From positions 878,065-942,064 of the forward strand of contig NZ_KB890738.1 of NCBI RefSeq assembly GCF_000373245.1: 64,000 bases of DNA. The letters run 5' to 3'. Source of the DNA: Echinicola pacifica DSM 19836. GTDB taxonomy: Bacteria > Bacteroidota > Bacteroidia > Cytophagales > Cyclobacteriaceae. The notes beneath the pieces are model-generated. The model was not told the DNA's origin. It was given only the letters and a program-made list of their open reading frames with translations, and did no database searches. Of this stretch, positions 60,790 to 64,000 are shown in pieces. Made by a program: the position numbers and the translations under genes. Position 1 is the stretch's first letter, and the number at the start of each line of letters is the position of its first letter.

Positions 60790-61527
60790 GTGAATAATCT
60801 TGTGTTAGATATAGGAAATACCCGGGTAAAGGCGGGCTTATTTGCTTCAATGGTCCTTAAAGAAGAGTTTTCAGCAAAGGAGTTGGGGGAGGTGTTAGAT
60901 TATATCCGTCAGAAAGATTGGCAATTTGCACATGCGATTGTGAGTTCGGTACGGTATGATCAGGAAGGATTGAAGGAAAAACTATTCTTTCCATTTTTGT
61001 ATTTGGATCATGATACCCCTCTTCCAGTAGATAATTGCTATGAGAGTCCTCGTACTTTGGGGTTGGATCGTATGGCGGCGGCCATCGGTGCGGTAAGTAA
61101 TGTACTTGGAAATAGTCCGGTATTAAGCATTGATTTAGGGACCTGCATTACCTATGATTTTGTGGATGGGCAGAGTCGGTATCAAGGAGGATCTATATCT
61201 CCAGGGCTTCAGATGCGCTATAAGGCCATGCATCAGCAGACGGCGCGACTTCCGCTAATCGAGCTGGAATCCGAAGGGCACTTGCCAGATGTTTTGGGCA
61301 AAAATACTCAGGACGGTATGAAAAGTGGGGTTCTTCAAGGTGTTCGCTTTGAACTTGAAGGATTGATCTCTTATTATCAAAGTCAACATCAAGATTTAAA
61401 GGTCTTTATTTGTGGAGGTGACTCAAAATTCTTTGAAAGCTTAACAAAAGACCACATATTTGTAATCCCCAATTTGGTCCTGTACGGACTAAATAGAATT
61501 TTAAATTACAATGTCGATAAAAACTAG
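60790..61527 (+). CDS. coaX: Type III pantothenate kinase
   Basis: About 245 aa if started at GTG 60790. It phosphorylates pantothenate, the first step of coenzyme A synthesis, and needs a monovalent cation. Motifs are LVLDIGNTRVKAGLF (phosphate-1), GLDRMAAAIGA, LSIDLGTCITYDFV and GGSISPGLQMRYKAMHQQTARLP. The start is uncertain: the frame is open to 60637, but the promoter box at 60641-60648 excludes that, and an ATG at 60655 would add 45 residues with a hydrophobic stretch (WGSLFFALLYIPYF) foreign to this cytosolic enzyme. GTG at 60769 and TTG at 60775 are further options. The next gene overlaps its end by 17 nt. Confidence 0.9.
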   Translation: MNNLVLDIGNTRVKAGLFASMVLKEEFSAKELGEVLDYIRQKDWQFAHAIVSSVRYDQEGLKEKLFFPFLYLDHDTPLPVDNCYESPRTLGLDRMAAAIGAVSNVLGNSPVLSIDLGTCITYDFVDGQSRYQGGSISPGLQMRYKAMHQQTARLPLIELESEGHLPDVLGKNTQDGMKSGVLQGVRFELEGLISYYQSQHQDLKVFICGGDSKFFESLTKDHIFVIPNLVLYGLNRILNYNVDKN

Positions 61528-62794
61528 ACTGCAATTATTAGGCGCCCTATGCGCTATTTTCATATTTGGACCGGTACGTGGGCAGATAGGATCTTCCACT
61601 TATAGTTCCATAGGAGTAGGAGATATGAATAACTCCGGGCTGACCCAAAATCAGGCCATGGGAGGAATGGGCATTAGCTTTGGCGATGCTTGGTCTGTCA
61701 ATAATGTGAACCCGGCACTTTCTGTAAGGAACAATGTGTTCAACTTTCAGGCAGCGATGAATTATAAGAAATATAATGCTACCACCGAAAATTCCACTGC
61801 CGAGTTAGATGGTGGTGGACTAAGTTATGTGGCGGTTTCCCTACCGATCAAGCCTAGGAAATGGAGCATGGGCTTAGGATTAAACCAAATCAGCACGGTA
61901 GATTATGAGCATCTCATCCAATCTCCTGTGGAGAATTCTGAATCCGTTTCTTATAACCGTGTGCGTGGTAGAGGTGGTTTGAGTGAGGTATATCTAAATA
62001 CCGGCTTTGAGGTAGTGAAAAACTTCAATTTGGGTATTCAAGCCTCTTATATTTTTGGATCGACCATCAAGCGACAGCAGACGGAGTTAATTGATGAAGA
62101 CGGACAGAATGTAGGCGAGATAACGGAGTATTATGACCGCTTTGCGGCTAGTGATATCTCCACCAAAGTGGGGGCACATTATGCAATGCGGACGGGGGCG
62201 AGTAGCCGCCTTAATTTTGGAGCTATTTACCAGTTCTATGGAGATATTAGCGGGAAGGCTTTTGCAAAAATGTCGGAGCTTGATTTTGCCTCCGATCCGG
62301 AATCAATAGGACAAACGATTTTCGATGACCAAAAAGGAAATATTTATTTACCTAATAAGTTAGGTTATGGCTTATCTTTCGAAAAAATTAATAAATTTGT
62401 TATTGGGCTTGAGGCTCAACATCAGGATTTTACCAAGTATAGGTCCTTCATTGGAAGAAATGTAGGACTGGGGAATTCCTTTAAAATAGCGCTGGGAGGA
62501 CAGTTTGTCCCTGATATTTATTCGATGGATAACATATTTATGCGGACTACTTTCCGAGCGGGCTTAGAATTTGAACAGACGCCCTATGTGGTTGGCCAAA
62601 ATACGGTTAATGATATTGGCATCAATTTTGGAGCTTCTGTCCCTATGAACAGTTTGTCATTACTGAATTTAGCAGTAAAATTTGGGCAGAGAGGTACCAC
62701 CAATGATGGATTAGTACGTGAAGATTATGTTAAGTTTTCTTTGGGCTTTTCTATCAATGACAGCAGTTGGTTTTATAAAAGAGTATTTGAATAA
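61511..62794 (+). CDS. Outer-membrane protein, FadL/porin-like barrel
   Basis: 427 aa. It starts inside the end of coaX (17-nt overlap) with a signal peptide (LGALCAIFIFGPVRG). The body is a barrel-like series of alternating strands, with an N-terminal segment SSTYSSIGVGDMNNSGLTQNQAMGGMGISFGDAWSVNNVNPAL resembling the plug-like start of FadL-type proteins of Bacteroidota. It ends in strands (VKFSLGFSIN, then SSWFYKRVFE). Function unknown; a hydrophobic-substrate or structural role is a guess. The coaX, barrel, TPR order is shared by related genomes, as I recall. Confidence 0.83.
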   Translation: MSIKTRLQLLGALCAIFIFGPVRGQIGSSTYSSIGVGDMNNSGLTQNQAMGGMGISFGDAWSVNNVNPALSVRNNVFNFQAAMNYKKYNATTENSTAELDGGGLSYVAVSLPIKPRKWSMGLGLNQISTVDYEHLIQSPVENSESVSYNRVRGRGGLSEVYLNTGFEVVKNFNLGIQASYIFGSTIKRQQTELIDEDGQNVGEITEYYDRFAASDISTKVGAHYAMRTGASSRLNFGAIYQFYGDISGKAFAKMSELDFASDPESIGQTIFDDQKGNIYLPNKLGYGLSFEKINKFVIGLEAQHQDFTKYRSFIGRNVGLGNSFKIALGGQFVPDIYSMDNIFMRTTFRAGLEFEQTPYVVGQNTVNDIGINFGASVPMNSLSLLNLAVKFGQRGTTNDGLVREDYVKFSLGFSINDSSWFYKRVFE

Positions 62795-62805
62795 ACAAAA
62801 CGAGT

Positions 62806-64000
62806 ATGAAAGCAAAATTAGCATTATTAGGGTTATTTACTTTTGTATTTGTGGGTCTGGCGCAAGCTCAAGATGGTTGGAATTGGCCGTCTGATCCACA
62901 GATGGAAGCAAAAGCTAGGGAGTACAATGCTGCCTACAACGATTACATGAAATCTAGCCAGTTTATACAGGCTACGAAACCTCTTCATTGGCTCTTGGTC
63001 AACGCACCGGATCTTAATGAAGCCATTTATATCAATGGTGTTAAGGTGTATGATGGAGCCCAAAAGGAATCATCAGACGATGCCCAATCTAGAGTTTACC
63101 AAGATTCTGTGATGACGGTGTATGATTTGAGAGGAAAGAAATACAATAACGAGGCCGAATGGATCGAGAATAAAGCCTATTATGCTTATAATTATTACCG
63201 AGGTGATAAGGACAAAGTAGGTGAAGCCGCCTCTTATTTTGCCAAAGACGTTGAAATCAATGGTGAGATTGGTACAGTAGGCTTGATACCTGCTTACTTT
63301 GACCTTGTATATAGAAATTATGCATACAATCAGGCTTATACGGACGATGAAGTCTTGAAAATCTACGATGGCCTATATGCGACGCTTGACAAAGCCGCTG
63401 CCGCTGGTGAAGATGTTTCTGCTCCTAAAACTACCTTGGATCAAATCCTGGTAAATATGGAAATTATCGACTGTAACTTCATCGAAAATAAATTGGCTCC
63501 TAAGCTGATAGCAGATCCTTCGGATGTTGCTTTAGCAAAGAAGATCTTCCAATACTCAGTACAGTATAAGTGTACTTCTTCTGAGGCTTTTGCCAAAGCG
63601 CTAGAAGTAGTGGATAACGATAGCCCAACTTTCTCTACTTCTCAAGTAAGAGGAATGAGATTCATCCAAAATAAAGACTATGCTAAAGCGGAAGAGATGT
63701 TCCAGAGAGCTTTAGGCTTAGCTGAAAATGACGCTCAAAGAGCTGAGGTTCAATATGACTTGGCAAAAGCTGAGGCAAACTTAGGCAAAAAATCTTCTGC
63801 TCGTGCTTCTGCAATGAAAGTATTAGAGTATGATAGCAGCAGATCTGCAGATGTTTGGAACTTCATCGGAAGTTTGTACATGGGATCATCTAATGAGTGT
63901 AGAGGTGGACAGAGCCGAGTACAGGATTACTCTGTATTCATCGCCGCTTATGAGGCATTTGCCAAGGCTGGAAACAACCAAGGAATGTCTTCTGCCAAGG
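62806..64000 (+). CDS. TPR-containing exported protein (truncated by window end)
   Basis: At least 398 codons; the stop lies beyond base 64000. ATG at 62806, 11 nt after the barrel gene, so likely in the same operon. Signal peptide (ALLGLFTFVFVGLAQAQ). The mature start (DPQMEAKAREYNAAYNDYMKSSQFIQATKPLHWLLVNAPDLNEAIYINGVKVYDGA) and the later TPR-like units (MRFIQNKDYAKAEEMFQRALGLAENDAQRAEVQYDLAKAEANLG, then SARASAMKVLEYDSS) mark a periplasmic TPR protein. The family is conserved in Bacteroidota with unknown function, and the usual context is coaX and an outer-membrane barrel. Confidence 0.88.
   Translation, partial: MKAKLALLGLFTFVFVGLAQAQDGWNWPSDPQMEAKAREYNAAYNDYMKSSQFIQATKPLHWLLVNAPDLNEAIYINGVKVYDGAQKESSDDAQSRVYQDSVMTVYDLRGKKYNNEAEWIENKAYYAYNYYRGDKDKVGEAASYFAKDVEINGEIGTVGLIPAYFDLVYRNYAYNQAYTDDEVLKIYDGLYATLDKAAAAGEDVSAPKTTLDQILVNMEIIDCNFIENKLAPKLIADPSDVALAKKIFQYSVQYKCTSSEAFAKALEVVDNDSPTFSTSQVRGMRFIQNKDYAKAEEMFQRALGLAENDAQRAEVQYDLAKAEANLGKKSSARASAMKVLEYDSSRSADVWNFIGSLYMGSSNECRGGQSRVQDYSVFIAAYEAFAKAGNNQGMSSAK

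Noticed and set aside
1-64000. CRISPR array, insertion sequence or prophage
   Set aside because: No spaced repeats, transposase motifs (DDE/HUH), integrase or phage structural genes were seen anywhere in the window.

Overview
The window reads as a chromosome segment from a Bacteroidota species, most likely order Cytophagales (Cyclobacteriaceae-like; the family is an inference). The signs are a SusC/SusD pair, TonB-dependent and PorT-like outer-membrane proteins, DUF4783 and DUF6787 proteins, a bacillithiol-type YtxJ protein, weak ribosome binding sites, and repeated matches to the Bacteroidota promoter (TTTG about 20 bp before TAnnTTTG). Gene density is normal. I see no rRNA, tRNA, CRISPR array, insertion sequence or prophage. 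Most of the window is core housekeeping sequence with three accessory blocks.

Layout. 1-7602: outer-membrane protein, small Lys-rich protein, gltX, lysA, and a histidine kinase/response regulator pair. 7745-10513: a free-standing NRPS-like enzyme (adenylation, carrier, thioesterase) whose hand-read pocket resembles the glycine code. 11182-16721: ruvB-queG, aspS and an M23 peptidase. 17063-19948: a large TonB-type barrel protein. 20252-24785: a four-gene L-fucose/L-fuconate operon (SSS symporter, duplicated mutarotase, Gfo/Idh oxidoreductase, L-fuconate dehydratase), convergent with a susC-susD pair (25246-30180). 30882-33007: ytxJ and a DUF4403 lipoprotein. 33028-40137: an acetate module on the minus strand (DUF4212 subunit, symporter, acs, a cNMP/CBS/DUF294 protein and a DnaQ-like exonuclease). 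40518-43538: apbE-ZIP and recF. 43696-51862: pdhA, TPR protein, ribH, lysC, M14 peptidase, DUF6787 protein and an ABC exporter. 51990-54301: LytTR regulator, nadC and DUF4783. 54873-64000: gpmI, lipoprotein, NhaD-type antiporter, anmK, coaX, an outer-membrane protein and a truncated TPR protein.

How the genes work together. The SusCD pair could bring a fucosylated glycan or free sugar across the outer membrane. The symporter would move the sugar across the inner membrane, the mutarotase would equilibrate anomers, the Gfo/Idh enzyme may oxidise the sugar, and the dehydratase makes 2-keto-3-deoxy-L-fuconate. The lactonase, the later steps and any glycoside hydrolase are not in the window. The acetate block pairs uptake with activation to acetyl-CoA and keeps two putative signalling proteins beside it.

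Most notable points: the apparent internal duplication in the mutarotase, the adenylation-carrier-thioesterase enzyme, a LytTR regulator whose receiver-like half has lost its phosphorylation residues, and several genes whose -7 promoter box sits only 4-6 nt before the start codon.
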